Source of the DNA: Cinclus cinclus
Lineage: Eukaryota; Chordata; Aves; Passeriformes; Cinclidae
NCBI RefSeq assembly: GCF_963662255.1
Contig: NC_085048.1
Span: 95,133,729-95,197,728 of the forward strand
Direction: 5' to 3'
DNA length: 64,000 nt
The notes beneath the pieces are model-generated. The model made no database searches and was not told the DNA's origin. It saw only the letters and a list, made by a program, of their open reading frames with translations. The translations under genes were made by a program, and so were the position numbers. This document shows, in pieces, positions 1 through 14,000 of the stretch. Positions within the stretch are counted from its first letter, which is position 1, and the number at the start of each line of letters is the position of its first letter.

Positions 1-3000
1 TAACCTTTAATTATTACATTTTCATTTCCAGAAGAGTTTCTTCAGATCCTTTTCCAAAGGCTCTTAGTATCAGAGAGTTTAGGGGTTTTTTTTTGTCTTT
101 GACTAATGTATTCTGGTCTTTTGTACTAAACAAACCTGATTTTTCCAATTGAAAGTGTAACTTTCACCAAATTTTATATCATACTTGGGGTTTTTTTGAA
201 GAGGGTACAATCTGTGGACTGTAGGCAGAGATAGTTTTTTACTAAGATGTATTTGGAGCAACTAATATACCTTATTTGAATCTACCTCATAAATAGCATA
301 ATAATTTCAAATACATGCAGATTAAACTTTATGCTTTCATGGCTTCTCTCTTAAAGAAGAGTGCCAAGAGGGTTTCTGAAGCATGGTGTGGTAGGCAGGA
401 TTTACTGACATGCATTTGGCTGCATTACTCATCACCAGTTGGACTAATGGGCAGGACACCCTAGATATTGTCATTCCTATTTTTATCCAGCAGGACAAGT
501 TGATACAATAGACACAGTTACATCTGTAGAATTTTGAAGGTAGTTCCTCATTTTCTATAAATACCAACACCTTCTTTGTCAGTAACTCCGATTTAATAGC
601 GCTTCTTCAGAGCTCCACATCTGAGAGAGAAGTGTGTCCTGCTGGATTCTGTCAGTGCTGAGAGGCATGGTGGGAAGTAGTTCCAGCTGGAAGGAGGAGA
701 GGGGAGTTTCCTAAAATTAGCATCAAAGGCTTGGTCTTTTACATTTTTCAGTGCATGCATAGACATACTTCTTTGGGCATTACTGTTTACTGTGTTTTCA
801 CAGTTGGAACCTGGTTTTTTGAATTATAACAAACCTGTCACCTAGGAGTAACTAATTATATTGCACACCATGGCCTCTCAAAACCTCACAAATGCATCCT
901 GAAATGAGTTCAAGCTTTCTGTCCTAAAAGACAAAGACTCCTCTCCCCGAAGCGAAAAGAATACCCATGTGTTGTTAGGAGTCCCCTGCCAAAGATGTGC
1001 AGTGCCAAAGACACAGCTGAACAGAACTCATTTCATTTTGCCAGGAGCATTGACACAAATGCAAAGTAGGTAGCTTGATAAATCTGCTTTGCTGTTATTA
1101 TGGTAACAACAGTGTTAGCAGGAAAACCTCAATAGAACTTCCTTTTTGTAAAACATAGTTCATGGCATTAAACTAGCCTGACTTTGTACATCTCTAAGTT
1201 AAGCAGTTGGCCTAAGCTATTTTTCTAGGCTTCCTCTGGAGAGGTGGAGGCAGCCACAAAGGTGATTCATCCCAGATCCTTATCATAGGATGGGATGTGT
1301 GTGGTGTCTGCAGTGATGCTGCCGGAGCCTAGCCCAGCGATGTTAGAGTACATCACTAACTTGTAGGTGAGTAGAGTTAAGAGAGGTGAATTCTATCCTC
1401 TATTCTACCACTGTGATTTTAAATGTGGAAATCCAAACAGTGTCATATTGGCTGAGAGATGCCAATGTGGCTCTGACACAGTGAGCTGTGGCAGTGGAGC
1501 ACTTACTCCCATGTTACTGGGAAGCCAGCCTGTGGCTCATGGATTGCAGAGCTGTACCTTCACATCCCTTCTTGGTGATGTGCCATCATCTGTCCTCAAG
1601 GTCATAATGGCTCCTAAGACCCAGCTGTGGGAGGAAACCAGCCAGACAGGGATGTTCAGGCCAGTATTGACAGGTCACCTGAAGAAGCATCTCCAAGGAT
1701 GTTAGCAGGAAGGATCCCAGGATGACCTCTGGGGATCTCTGAGGGTCTAGACCTACCACATCTTGTCTTGAAGCTGCTCCCTGAGCTCTCCATCCTCTTG
1801 ATTCCTCAGGGTATGTGCCTTACGACTCTTGGGCCTAACTGGAGCCTATATGCAGTTCATGAGATGGTAAAGGGTAGTCACTGATGTTTAATTAGTTATA
1901 AAAATATATACACTATTAAAATTATTATGGAAATATTATCAGAGGAACAAAAAGCAAGGTAAAAGCTTAAAAAACTTTTCTGATGCAGTAAGCATTCTGT
2001 GTATACAGAACTGCCAGCAGTTTCTTTCTTCCCACCATCTCTTATCCTTTGTAAAAATAAAGAAGAAATACAAAAGCCTTTTGTAAAATAAAGCCTTTTC
2101 AACAAAACTCTAAAAATAGGCACTTTTGTTCACTAAACCCATTCATTTTTCATATTAATTTTTGTATTTTATAAGGTCAACTACCCCATAACACATATGT
2201 GCATGCCTGCTTCAACAATATTTTGATAGCTTTATTTCAACACTGAGAAGAGACTTAGGATCATCTACTTTATTGTTAAAAAGTTTGACCATGTAGATAT
2301 TCTAAAATGTCTGGTATAAACACATTATGACTTCTCTGAAATCTTATGAGTTATTTGATGCTAAAACATCCTTAATCTGTCTTCTACACAGGACTAATAT
2401 ATTACTATACATCTTACTTTTATAACGTATTGAATATTTGCATTTTATCAATATTGTTAACAAAATATTAATAATGAAATACATTGCAAATATTACATGA
2501 AAAATAAGACTATGCTACTTCACATATGTTCTGAAGTTTGTCATAGGAATAGAAATTTTAGCTATGCCTTTCAACACTTTCAATGGTTTTTATGATTTTA
2601 CCTATATTACACAAATACCTGTAAACATGAATTTAAATTGTAAATACTTTAATGTATGGAACAAACCCTATGGATATTCAGTCTGGATTTTTTCAACTAG
2701 AAGACAGTAGATTGAGGCAGATTGAGATTGTCAGCAACTGCTGCCATGACTTGGCTTTTGAAATGAATCTTGATGAATAATATTGCATAGTTATTGCACT
2801 ATCAAGCATTTTCAAAACATAATTTAAATATTATTTTTTAAATGAAACCTTCTAGAATACTCAACCTGCTGAATTTTACATTGGACCTTTGTATTCCTTA
2901 GGGAATAACACTAGCGATATCTCAAAAGGGAGCATTTTCAGGGGCAAGGCAATATAAAGCCTCTGAGATGGGGAATTTTTTGCTGCTTGGACAAACATAA

Positions 3001-3619
3001 TCAAAAATAGCTAGAACAGTAGAAATAATGTTTTCTGTGGTGTTCAACCTTGCTGATTTATGCTTTTTCTTTATCATTGGTATCAGACTGATATCAGTCT
3101 TCTCATCTCTAGAGATGTTTTTTTTCAAGTTCACCTATCATTTTTATTTGTCATTACGTTGGATTTCTCTTTGTCCAGATCAGGCTGAAAATTTTTCTTT
3201 TGGTTTTTTTCCAAGGTTTCCATAGGGAGGAAAGAGGATTGTATTGTTCTGAGTGACACTGGCATGCAAATAAATAACACTGAAACTTGGAAGAGTGTTA
3301 ATTAAAAATTATTATAACCTGACTGACCTGACTTGGCATCATGGTATCTTGCCAAACTGGCTCTTTATTCTTACGCGTGTCTGATTTGTGTTTGTGGTGT
3401 GAAGCTAATGAGCTCATGGAATTGTTTGGTCTAATCCTGCTCTCTTTACACTGCGGAAGTTTTATGTGAGGAAGAACAAGGAATATCAGAATGAGGTTCA
3501 CTGGGTATGACTCATTAACCTAAGTAATATTTGGTATAGACAGCTATTGTAATAAATTCAGGTAGATGATTTATTTGGCCTGTTCTTTGTTTACCTAAAT
3601 GAGATTTACATTGTTTTAA

Positions 3620-3725
3620 GACTGGCTTACACTAGTGTAAGCTCTGCTGGCTTCACTGCACATTTTTTGTGATTCTTACCTATGTGGGGCCACATAGGGT
3701 CCACTGAAACTAATTAGGATGTATT
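3620..3725. repeat. Possible ancient amniote dispersed repeat with 18-bp palindrome
   Basis: A perfect 18-base palindrome, GCTTACACTAGTGTAAGC, spans 3625-3642. The area resembles a 'tttacaccagtgtaa … ctccactgaagtcaatgg' dispersed repeat that I recall from old amniote DNA. The family name is uncertain. Confidence 0.35.
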
Positions 3726-5579
3726 TAATGATGTAATTAATCAACAACAATGTAACACTCAATTTGCTGTGATCACATTGCCATAATTTTAGCTCTGCAG
3801 AAGAAAAGCAATTTGGGTGGTTGTGAACAAGAAGGACTGGAATCCGACTCAGAGAGGTCTCTGAGTTAAAAGAGAAGCAGATCTTATCTTTCCATCCATA
3901 TGTGCTACATAGACATCAAAAGGCTGTTTCTTGAAGTCTTTGAAGTGAGATAGGTGTAATGATTGTCCTGTTCCTCATTCCCATTCCCAGAGGGACACTG
4001 GGCTGTGGAAGATGCAGGTCTCCCACCTCAGCCCGCCTTCCCAGCTGGCTGCTGTGCTCATTATCCGAGGTGGAGCACCCTGGTGACACACCTCTACAGC
4101 ATCTTGTTTTGGAGTAAGTTGGTAGGAGTGCTGCGCTGAGCTGTGCAGCCATGTCCTGCATTTAACTATAGGGTTGCATGAGTAATAAAGTAGGTAGTTC
4201 AACCAAAGTTATTCAGAATATGTATCACAGGTGATGCAATTACCAAACACACGCTTTGGGACCCCACTCCATGGCCAGTTCTGTATTCAGTAATTGTCAG
4301 TGTGGTTTGACATGTGACCAGCACATTCTCAATATGATTTATCACACTGTCCTTTTTTTGCATCTCCTTTTTATCATGTTTTTTCGTAATATTTCAAGAA
4401 GAATTCCTGGAGGTTATTTGCTCTTTTTCCCGAGGTATGCAGTAGTAGCCACAATCTGAAACTACATTACATTGCATTATTTACAATACATAAATGCAAT
4501 GTCTTTAACCATTAATGTACCAGTAATCCCAGCAGGCCCAGGCAAAGTCAGCCCTACTTTTGTAGATATTTAGTTTGAATTTATGTCTGTCCATGCCCCT
4601 GCATGCTTAGAGCTTAGAAAGAGGAGACAAAATGGAAAGGTAACATGGACAGAACAGGTTGAATAGGGGGAATTCCCTTGCAGGTTTATTCTTAACATTT
4701 TCATCAGTCTTTCAAACTGTTGGAAGGGAAATAATTGCTGAGAAGTGATGGGAATGGGAAAGACAAATAGTGGCACAGTAGTGTGAAGGGAAAGGGCAGA
4801 AAGAATGAATTTGACTCAGAGAAGCTTTTGGTGACTGACTTAATAGAAATAATACAATAGAAAGTGGAGAAAAAGTCCATGGTCAAATCACATGAGGAGT
4901 CAGTCCAAAATTTCCAAATAGGTCGCTGATGTTTGCTGGCAGCTTTCAACTTCAGCTGGAAGAAAAGAGCCTCTTTTCTCCACAAACCAGAATTAATCTG
5001 TAATGCTTTTCTCCTCCAACTCAAGTGACTTGTGTTAAGAGGGCAGCTTTCAGACAAGGGCCTTAGACCAAGTCCTGTTTGGGTACAGTGGAAGATTTCC
5101 AGCTGTATTTTAAAGCACCATTCACCTCTTGTGTCTGAACTGTTAATTTGCAGTGGGGTCACTCCCAAATTCCACTACTGCTAGGACATTAATGGTCTAA
5201 ATAACTGCACCTGCTATGTTAATGAAAGTGTGCAGAAAAGCTCAAGTAATTTAGAAAATTATGTATTGTGTTGGGATGCCAAGAAGGTCAGAAAGGTACA
5301 AGTGGCAAGGAGTTGGTCAAAAGAAATGGAGATTTCAGATCACTTGCTGTATTATTGCCATGGTGTTAGCAGTACTGCTAATGCTTTCAGTATTTTACTG
5401 ACTGTATTCAGCTTTGTAGTTGAATGTGTTGCAGAGTGGGAGGGCTTTTTGACTAGAAGAAATTGGAAAAATGTTTATTTTTTAAAAGTCCTTCTTATTA
5501 TTTTGGTGGCAGGTTTTTAAGATTGTCAGATTTGTTTAAGACCAATCCCTAGCAAAAAAAAGTCATTAGACAACTTTGG

Positions 5580-5910
5580 ATCAAAAAATCACAGGAAAAC
5601 AGAACTGAAATGGACTTTAGACAAACCATTCCTTGCTCCACTCTGCAAACATGTATACCAATATGATTCCTGATAAATGTTTGTCTAATCTCTTTTTGAA
5701 ATCCTTTGCAGCCTCCTCAAGCAATCTATTCAAGTCCTTATAATGCCTACTGTTAAAAGAAGCCATTTCTAATGTCTAATCTAAAACTCCCACCTGCAGT
5801 TCACACCCATTACTTCTTATCATGCCATGCTGGGCATGAAGAACAGCTTAATTCTCTTCCTCTCTGCATCCATCTTTTATATATTAGATAATGCTTGCGT
5901 TCTCCTGCAT
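5580..5910 (-). mobile_element. Ancient CR1 LINE 3' fragment, minus orientation
   Basis: The + strand shows the typical reverse-complement CR1 3' region in order: a diverged 'tcacagga…' tail side, then a segment resembling 'tgtttgtctaacctgttctt', then 'caatctattcaagt', then 'aatgtctaatctaaaactcccacctgcag', then 'cccattacttctt'. It is well diverged, so probably an old amniote-age copy. It carries no intact reading frame. Confidence 0.8.
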
Positions 5911-6619
5911 GTGCCTTTTTCTCTGCAGCTGGACTTGGATGAATATAGATTAAAGAAAAAAAAAATCACATTTCTGGCTGAGACAGTCATTTTAAGTGCT
6001 CAGGCAGCAAGTGGCTGAAATGGAGGAGTTAGAAAACACTGGGCAGGGCAGGGTGATTTGCTTAAGGTGATCTGAGGCCCTAAACATAGTTTTGATGAGA
6101 GAGAGGCTGGTGCCTGCCATGTGTTGCATATCACTCATGACAGTGCCTGTTTGGCATTTCTGTCTCACCTGCCCATGTCTCAGCCTGCACCTCTCACCCA
6201 TCACCTGAACTGTGGCCAGGAGCCATAGGTGCTTCTGTGGAGCCTGATTTTCAGGGATTAGGTTAGTTCTTTGCTTCCATTTTTAGTTGTCTCCGTTTTT
6301 TAATTCAGAATATCTGAGTAAGAAAAAGTAGGGAATGAGAAATGTGGCAGCTGGTAACTGACCCATGCTCCTTAATTTAGCCCTCAGAAGTCATACTCTA
6401 ATAAGATACAGGAGATATCCATGAAATACCTTCCTCCTTATTTCTTCACATCTTACAAGTCCTGACAAATATCCCCAAAACTCTGTTGTCCAGAATGATC
6501 CCAAATATGAATCCCTGACTGCTCTTAGCATCTGCTCCAGACCAATATTCCTTAGCATGGCTACAAGAGAGGCTTCCCAAGTATCCTGCAGACATTCCTA
6601 GGCACTTAGGAGCTCCAGT

Positions 6620-6657
6620 CCTTTGGCTGTCCACTCTGGCTGGCTGTCCACTCTGTC
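6620..6657. repeat. Two-copy short tandem duplication
   Basis: The phrase 'ggctgtccactctg' occurs twice, 17 bases apart, just upstream of the LTR-like segment. Confidence 0.8.
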
Positions 6658-6867
6658 TTCTCCCAAGTGTCCCAGCCATGCGAGCCTTTCCTCACAAACC
6701 ATTTGGATCCAGTATGTGGTGAGACAGTCTCTAAAAGTGCAAGTTTACTTGGTGCTTAGTTGTTGCTGCCTATGCTGTGGAAGCATGGAGCAGCTCTCCA
6801 GTTGTGAGGCACACACCCGTGTGGGTGAAATCCTCATCTCACTGGGATTTTGTGGGGTGAACAGTAT

Positions 6868-7392
6868 TGCAGCGTGAAGTGGTGGTGAAGCGCCACGACC
6901 CTCCAAAAGCATCTCCAGTATAGGAGGGAATTTGCTTCAGTGGCACACGCTCTCTCACAGGGAAAAAACAAAACCACACACTCCAGATAATCCAAGCAAC
7001 GAATGAAGGAGAGGCAAGAAGGGTCTTTGTATGGGTGGATTCCACAGGGCAGGTTTATTCCAGGGACACAGAAGTGTCAGTGCAAGGTCCAGGTTTAAAT
7101 ATGGGGGAACAAGGGGCTGGAGCAGAGCATCAGGGCCAATGGGCTGAGGGCTCAGGGGCGGGGCAAAGGGTGACAGCCAATAGGATAAAAGGGGCGGGGC
7201 ACTACAGGAAAATGGGGCCAATGGGAGCCCAGGGAAGGGAGAACATTCCAGGGAATGTACATAGTAAGGGAAAAGGCAGGGAGAGGCCAACGGGCCAACC
7301 AGGGAGACAGAACTGGGGTATATTAACATGAGACCCCAAAGGACTGTGCGGGGGCAATAATTCTTCTTCATGTCCTAAGTGGCCTTCTAACA
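6868..7392 (-). mobile_element. Probable solo LTR of an endogenous retrovirus, minus orientation
   Basis: The segment differs from its surroundings in composition and reads as an LTR on the minus strand. It has GC boxes (GGGGCGGGG near 7155 and 7190) and several CCAAT boxes on the + strand at 7137-7222. A TATA-like motif lies near 7094-7104 (minus strand), followed about 40 bases on by an AATAAA signal near 7055 on the same strand. Possible ends are TG at 6868 and CA at 7392, giving 525 bases; flanks GTAT and GTTT are only a near match for a target duplication. No gag, pol or env sequence adjoins it. The boundaries are tentative. Confidence 0.5.
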
Positions 7393-8312
7393 GTTTAGGG
7401 CCTCTTTCCCCGGAACATGAAGAATTCTATCCCTTGGGCAGTTTCCAGGGCTCCCAAAGAACAGTGCTTTGTTACTTTGGGACTGACAACTGAACAAAGA
7501 CACGGAGCAGCGTGCATGATTTAAAGCTGTTGTTTGCAAACCTGAATAGTCACTGGGGTCACATTTTCTTTTCCATGATGAAGATCATAAACTTACTTTT
7601 AAATTAAGAAAACTCACGTTCCTCTGCTAGTTGTGTGATTCTGAGAGCTGAGACCTGAAGCATAAGGCTATAATGCTATTTAGAATGCCAAAATATTTCA
7701 AGTGAATGAGATCCTTATGAAGTGGAGAGGAAATAATTGTTCTTCATGTTACTTAATTTTTGAAAGAGAAAGCCTATAGAATTTTTTCCTCAAGTCCATG
7801 AAGTCTAAAATTGCCTCATTCCACTTCAGTAGTGAACTTCACAAATGTGCAGTATGACAAAATCTTACCCGTAGGCTAAATTTGCAAGGTAAATCTCCAT
7901 TTTGCTACATTTTCTGAAAGAACACAGTTTGTATTTACTCTGATTTTTTTTTAAATTGAAGAAGCCACTTTCTCATCTTGAACTGGGAGTGGGTATTAAC
8001 ATTACAGGTATAAGAATAGGTACTATCTCTGATGATATGAATCACAATTGAAATGAACCTGGAAAAATCCCCCAAGCATTTTCTGTTGGTAACTGTGACA
8101 CCCAGTGGTTATTTAAAGGAGTATAAAAATGTAGTACAGTAAGATTGCAGTGAACCTAAAGGCTGCACAAAATACTGAGGTTTATACAATAAATGTGTGC
8201 TTTTAGAGTAGTACTCTTTTCCTTGGTAATGTGTACAGATACTAAATATAGGATTTTAGGAGTTGTGAGGCTTTATCCCATTAGGTTTATGTTTTGCCAT
8301 ATTTAAAGCGCG

Positions 8313-8329
8313 CACACACACACACACAC
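8313..8329. repeat. (CA)n microsatellite, about 8 copies
   Basis: Direct run of CA following GCG. Probably polymorphic. Confidence 0.95.
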
Positions 8330-8504
8330 GTTTATATATTTATGTATTTACTTGTACAAAGCTTCTTAATACATTGTGAGGCTGAGGTTATAACTCTGGT
8401 GAAACACTGACAAAAAGTAGCTATGAAGTATGAAATGGGTTTTATTTCTTGTTGGCGAGAAGCTGGCTCAGAAGAAGTCTGGGAAATAAAGGAACCTTGT
8501 TTCC

Positions 8505-8575
8505 TTTCCTTTGTTTGCCACTGACTCATTGTGTGGCTTAGAACAAATTGCTTGTGTGCATGGCTGATAAGTGCT
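8505..8575 (+). repeat. Possible MIR-type SINE core remnant
   Basis: 'tgccactgactcattgtgtggcttagaacaaattgcttgtgtgc' resembles the conserved MIR core (…tgccacttactagctgtgtgaccttgggcaagttac…). It is short and diverged, and was judged by eye only. Confidence 0.4.
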
Positions 8576-9307
8576 TCAGTCAGTCTGTTCATAAAGGTGC
8601 AAGGTGTAACTGGTATTAATCTAGGTGGCATTCACCTCTGACCATTTGTGCCAGAGTCAAGAATGATTAAGTTATATGCTGTGTGTCATGCCTCATATTT
8701 ATGTTCCAAAGCATAATATTACTTTATGAGCTGTGTTTTATTACAGAATACTGAGTATGGATTTACTCCCATATACCTGGTAAATGAGAAATTATACCTC
8801 ATTGTTGAGGGATCACTGACCATTAAATATTTACTCTTGGTGGCATGTTTAAAATAAAGGAATGCTGTCAAAATTCAGAACATCTAATTGCAGTGGACCA
8901 AGCAGCAGGTGGCCATTCTAAATAATTACTATATCTATTGTTTGGGAATGTCTCAGGGAACTGCTGAAGCTTTTTTCTTACAGGTAAGAAGAATTACACA
9001 GCAAAAGGAGCAATGTCAGAAAGCATCCATTTATAAGCCTGGAGATTAGACAGAGCTGCAAAATCACTTGCTGCCTAAGGCCTGTCTTGGCTGCATTAGC
9101 TGTGGTTGTACTGCATGCCTCAGCAGTGCTCTTCAGCTCCCCGCATGTGCCTTGTCTTCATCCATAACTGGGGTGACACCTACATTCCCACCCTTTATTC
9201 ATCTCTACCCTAGCCAGTCTTCATGCAGGGAAACTGCAGCCAGAAAGGGAGAAATGAGACATTCTGGCAAGTCCAGCCATATCAGGGTGAGGAGAGAACC
9301 AAGACAG

Positions 9308-9308
<1 letters not shown>

Positions 9309-9346
<38 letters not shown>
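9309..9346. repeat. (CA)19 microsatellite
   Basis: An uninterrupted CA run, the longest dinucleotide repeat in the window. The open frames at 9068-9457 (+) and 9205-9399 (-) run through it and are not credible genes. Confidence 0.97.
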
Positions 9347-9349
<3 letters not shown>

Positions 9350-10986
9350 AAACACAAGCTGAATGACTTTGCAACAGCATCACTTTGCAAGAACATCAAT
9401 ATTATCTATTTCACACTATCTTTTTCTTTTTATGATCATCAGTGTTTAGTATTTTAATAGGATTACATTAAATATTTAATTGTCTTTCAATCCTTAAATG
9501 CTGAGTTCAGGATAAAAATTCCTTAAAACAACTGCACATGTTGGAGCAAAACTTGTTTATTCTAAAAAAAGCAGGGTTTGGATGTTATTACTTGGAATTC
9601 TGTAGCATTTAGCATTTAGCATGTAGCATTTCCTTGTTTCACACCTGCTACTCCAGTCTTTACAAGGACACAAAAAGATGGAAACAGAAGAGTGAAGATG
9701 AAGTAATGCTTGATAAAGTACGCTGTTTACTCTGTTGCTAGCAGATTGTCACCCGTTGTTAACTTGCAGGATGAAGAGTTCTTTTGTCTTCCAGCTTCTG
9801 ATAAGAACAAATGTATGTTATGAAATGGTGTTCTAACATAAGAATATATACTGGTGCTTACTGATATACTAACGTGTATGCACTTAGTTCTGGTTTAATC
9901 TCCAGAAGGAGATGGTGAGCAGATCTTTTGCTCTTTAACTTAACCCTTAAATATGGATATGCAGAAACTTGTTTTTGCTTGGTGTCCCTCCTCTGTTTAT
10001 TCTATGCTTGAATGACTTGAATTCTGACTCTGGGTCATTGATGCCTCCTCTTGGCTTGGCTTTTTGAATTATATATAGCTCATTTCAATCCTTCCACTAG
10101 TTTGGCTGGTTGATTGTATTGGGTTAGCCTTAAAAAGTTTGGTTTTATTCCTCAAAGACTGGACAAATCATGTTAGAAACCAGTTTGTTTTCTGCTTTGT
10201 TTATAGCATATTTTGCTAGCCAGCATAAACAAAGCCTAGGGAAATTTGCCATCCTATTCTATACAGGATGTCCAACAAGTGGAGTAAATGCAGTCTTTTG
10301 TTTACACTGTGAACTGAGTTTGGAGTTTTTTGCTTCCCTGTTCTGGATTCTTTATCCTAAAAGTGATTTGTTATCCTATGAGGATAAAGCTGCAACTCAG
10401 AGTGCACAAATCTGAGGTTTTAGATAAAAGATATGTAGTAGATGGAAGAAATGTGTCCCAATACTTGGATTACAGGAAAAAGAGTATGCTGAGAGAAGAA
10501 ATAAGTCTGCCGTGTATGTTGGTATTTGCTTTAGTTTCTGTGTTGGGAAGAGCATGCTTGAAAGACATGAGCAGTGATGTGCTTTATCCCTTCCCACATG
10601 CTGGGGCTTGGCATGCCCTGGAAGAGAGTCTCCCAGTAATTGTTATTAATTGCTATGATACTGCACTCCAGTGGCTCATGAAATGTCTCTGGTGTCTCAC
10701 TGAAATGGAATGTTTCAGATACAGACATGAATATCATAAAAGACACTTTTCCCAATAAAGCTACACCCCTGCTGATTAGCCAGTGCCCTGAGGTCTTGTG
10801 ATAATAAGATCTGACTTAAACCTCCACACTCATCCCTCTGCACGCCTCCCTTCTGTGTCAAAGCAGCTCTTCCAGCACACAAGTTCATTTCAGTAGTTAA
10901 AATTTGCCTCCTTGCTCTCAAGAACATTGAGGTCTGGCTCTTTGTGAGTGGTGGCTGCTAGACATGTAGATTAATTCATTAATTTC

Positions 10987-11030
10987 GGGGAGAAAAAGGG
11001 GAAAGAAAGAAAAGGGGAAAAAGAAGAGAG
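10987..11030 (+). repeat. 44-base pure purine tract
   Basis: An unbroken run of A and G from 10987 to 11030, continuing purine-rich to about 11066. Tracts like this can form triplex DNA; no mirror symmetry beyond short stretches was seen. Confidence 0.85.
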
Positions 11031-14000
11031 CTTAGGAGTGGAAAAAGAGCAAGAAGGTGACTGCAGGAGCAGCCCCACAGCCTGGTGGTAGCAGGGTGAG
11101 CCACAGCGCTCTGTCGGGAGATCAAAACAAGTGGATCCACCCTCATAATCTTCTTCTTGCACAACCCTGACTTGGCTGTGTGTGGCTGTGTTTCACACTG
11201 AAAAGAGGTGAATAGAGGACAGGCTGCTGACTTAAACAACATTTAGAGGAGACAGAAGTGAATTTTTAGACAGTCTCTGCAGCCAGTTCACTGAGTAAAA
11301 TGACAAGTGTAAAGGATGCAGTAAGCAAATTGATTTTGTATCAGGGTGCAACTAATTTAATAGTTACCAGACCAAACTCCTGCCTTCTGGTGTTTTGAAT
11401 TCTGAGGTATGAAAATAAAATGTGTGAAATACAAAACAGGATTTCTAGATGGTGGGAGTGAGCAAGATTTTATTAAGGATGTTTGTTTAAATACTGCTGC
11501 AGCAGATGTAATACAGATCATACCATCTCACTAAGTCATAGGAGTTCAAGAGTTAAAAATGACCATTTAAAACTTTTGTGTATAAATAAGTGTCAGAGAA
11601 ACTGAATAAATTTTCTTCTCTTGAAGCTGAAAAACCTGCTCAAACACTACAAATGACAGAAATTTCATCTTATTCACTGGTAAGCCTTTCCAGAGCAGTC
11701 AGTGACTCACAGATTCAATGTCAGTCCTAAAAGCCTTCCAACCTGAGGAGAACATGAAATGATGAAGCATCCTCTGCTGCACACTTGCTTGAAGTACAGC
11801 ATAATGCTGTTTGAGCACCCCTGATTTCAGGAATACAGACACCAGTCTCAAGTCACTGAACACCTCTGTTGTGGCAAGACAGGACTGTCTCTTTTCTGTG
11901 GAGTTTTTTGTTTGGGTTTGTTTTGTTGGTGGATTTTTTTTATATTCAAGCACAGATGGCCAAGGGAGGAAGTAACTGACTGATTGATTACTTGTGACTA
12001 CTGAATAAAGACCCCTTTAAAGAATTGTCTTTGAGCTTAAGCAAATAAAGTCATCACTTGATAGCCTGTTGATTTTCAGTAAGAAATTACTTAAATAGAT
12101 ATACTTCCTGGAAAAGTCCTGTCTGTCGCTCTGCAGCAGCTCAGTTGGAGTGCTGTGCTTTGCTTCATCATCACTTACATTGTGTTGTATTCCTATAGGA
12201 ATGCAAAGAACGGGCAAGAGACCAACAGAGAAATTTTAAAAAGTTAGTGATGTAATATCTCAGCCATTGATTATAGCAGGATTTCAACCCAGCTGTGCTG
12301 GAAATGTGCTTCATTAGTTTGGACAAGCCATTGCACCCATTGGCACCTCGCAGTCTTATTTGATTTAGGACAGAAGTTTCATGATTGGCTTGGTCTGGGA
12401 CTGTACTGCTGCCAAAGGGACATTCCTCCCCCTCTTACATCAGACCAGGCACCCACATGACCATACAATAAACTGATCCATCTGAAAAACAGCCCTGGTG
12501 GGGGAAAAAGAGGGAGAGATTACTTTTTTTAAGCCAGAAAGTTAAGCAAGAAGCCAGAAGGTTGCTGGGGCTTATGAAATGGGTAGACTAGCAACAAACA
12601 GCTAGGGGGATGGAGAGGTGAGACAACCACCTCTGAGGCAGTGGCACTCAGCAGGTGGGTCTCATTTGAAGTCCCTTTAGCATGCAGTGTGGCCCAAGAA
12701 GGTTTGCTGTGGAGAGAGAAGCAGGTTGTGCTGCCACACCAGCAGCAGTGCTGAGAGTGTTGGAGGGGTTGTATTTCAGGTTAGCTCTGGGCTTGTCCCA
12801 TGCAGGATCCTGCTGTACTGGGTGTGCTCCTGGAGTGTGTCTTCCACTTCAGTTGGTAACACAAATTTGTGTAGATGCATCCAGTGTGTGTGCCTGGGGG
12901 CACCACTGGTACTCGTATCTTCTGAGACTTTGACATACTCCCATCATACAAAAGTATTTAGAGTCTGTTTAAACTCTCGTGTTTGGGGGTGAGAGGCTGG
13001 AATATAGCAGAGTCGGTGTTGAGCAAGAAAACAGAGACCACAGGGATTTCCTGTGGTTTTATCCCCACGAGCAACTGAGTCTTTTCTGTGGTCCTGGTTT
13101 GAAGCAATGGAGATGTGCCAAAGCTGAAGCTCAGCTCTCTGTGTGGGTCCTGTTGGCCATGGTGCTCAGTGTTTTTCCTCTTTGTGATCATTCCCAACAT
13201 AGAGCTCTGCTCTTCTCAACTCCTGGGTGCTTCACCAAAGCAATCTGTGAACTCACACTCTAGTTTAAACGTGCCTTTTTGAGCAGCATCCTTAATTTGC
13301 CCTTTGGGGGTGTTTTGTGCAGTACAGTGTGTTTAATCACTCATATTTTTAATGGGTCACTCTGGTAGTAAAAGACAGCAGGGGGCACCAAATCTGCATA
13401 ATTCTGTTCCAATTGTAACATCTAGGTCCATGCTCATAAAATTTAAGTTATTGTGCATATTTTCAGTTTAACAGTTATTATGCATGCTTTTAGTCTAAGA
13501 TCTGTAATTTCATTCTAGAACTGATATTTTCTAAGATACCTCCTTGCTTCTCAAGAGTTGCAGTGGTGGAAGTTGGGGTTGAATTTCTACAAAAGTATAC
13601 ATTTGGGCCAGTAGCAGACTTTTTTCTTGCCAGTTATCATCCATTTCCTTCCCTGCTTAGTGCTGTAGGCTCCAGAGTTCATGCCCAGGAAGATACTCTA
13701 TCTAATACTTAATTCAGGAAGCTCTCCCTGTCTCAAGGACCTAGCCATCAGTGCTTCTAAGTGTGTCAATGGGAAAAAATTCCACAGGCAAAGAGGAAAG
13801 GAAAAAAACAACCCCCAACAGAAGTACATTAAATATTAGGAAGAGTACTAATACTGCCATGATGGGGATTGCAGAAATATCTTGTGTAGGTAGACTCTAC
13901 ATTACCATTGATTTCTTTAGAGGAAGTTTACACCCCTGAACTTTTGGCTTCTCACAATAGCAGGTTAAAATAAGATTTCTAACCCATAATTTACAGTCAC

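Noticed and set aside
4704..5168. 154-codon minus-strand open frame
   Set aside because: No domain, signal or composition different from the surroundings. Frames of this length are expected by chance in 64 kb.
6955..7371. 138-codon minus-strand frame rich in Pro and Leu
   Set aside because: It lies within the GC-rich LTR-like segment and reflects its pyrimidine-rich strand, not a protein.
9068..9457. Open frame of 129 codons crossing the CA repeat
   Set aside because: The repeat gives a stop-free Thr-His run. There is no homology or exon structure.
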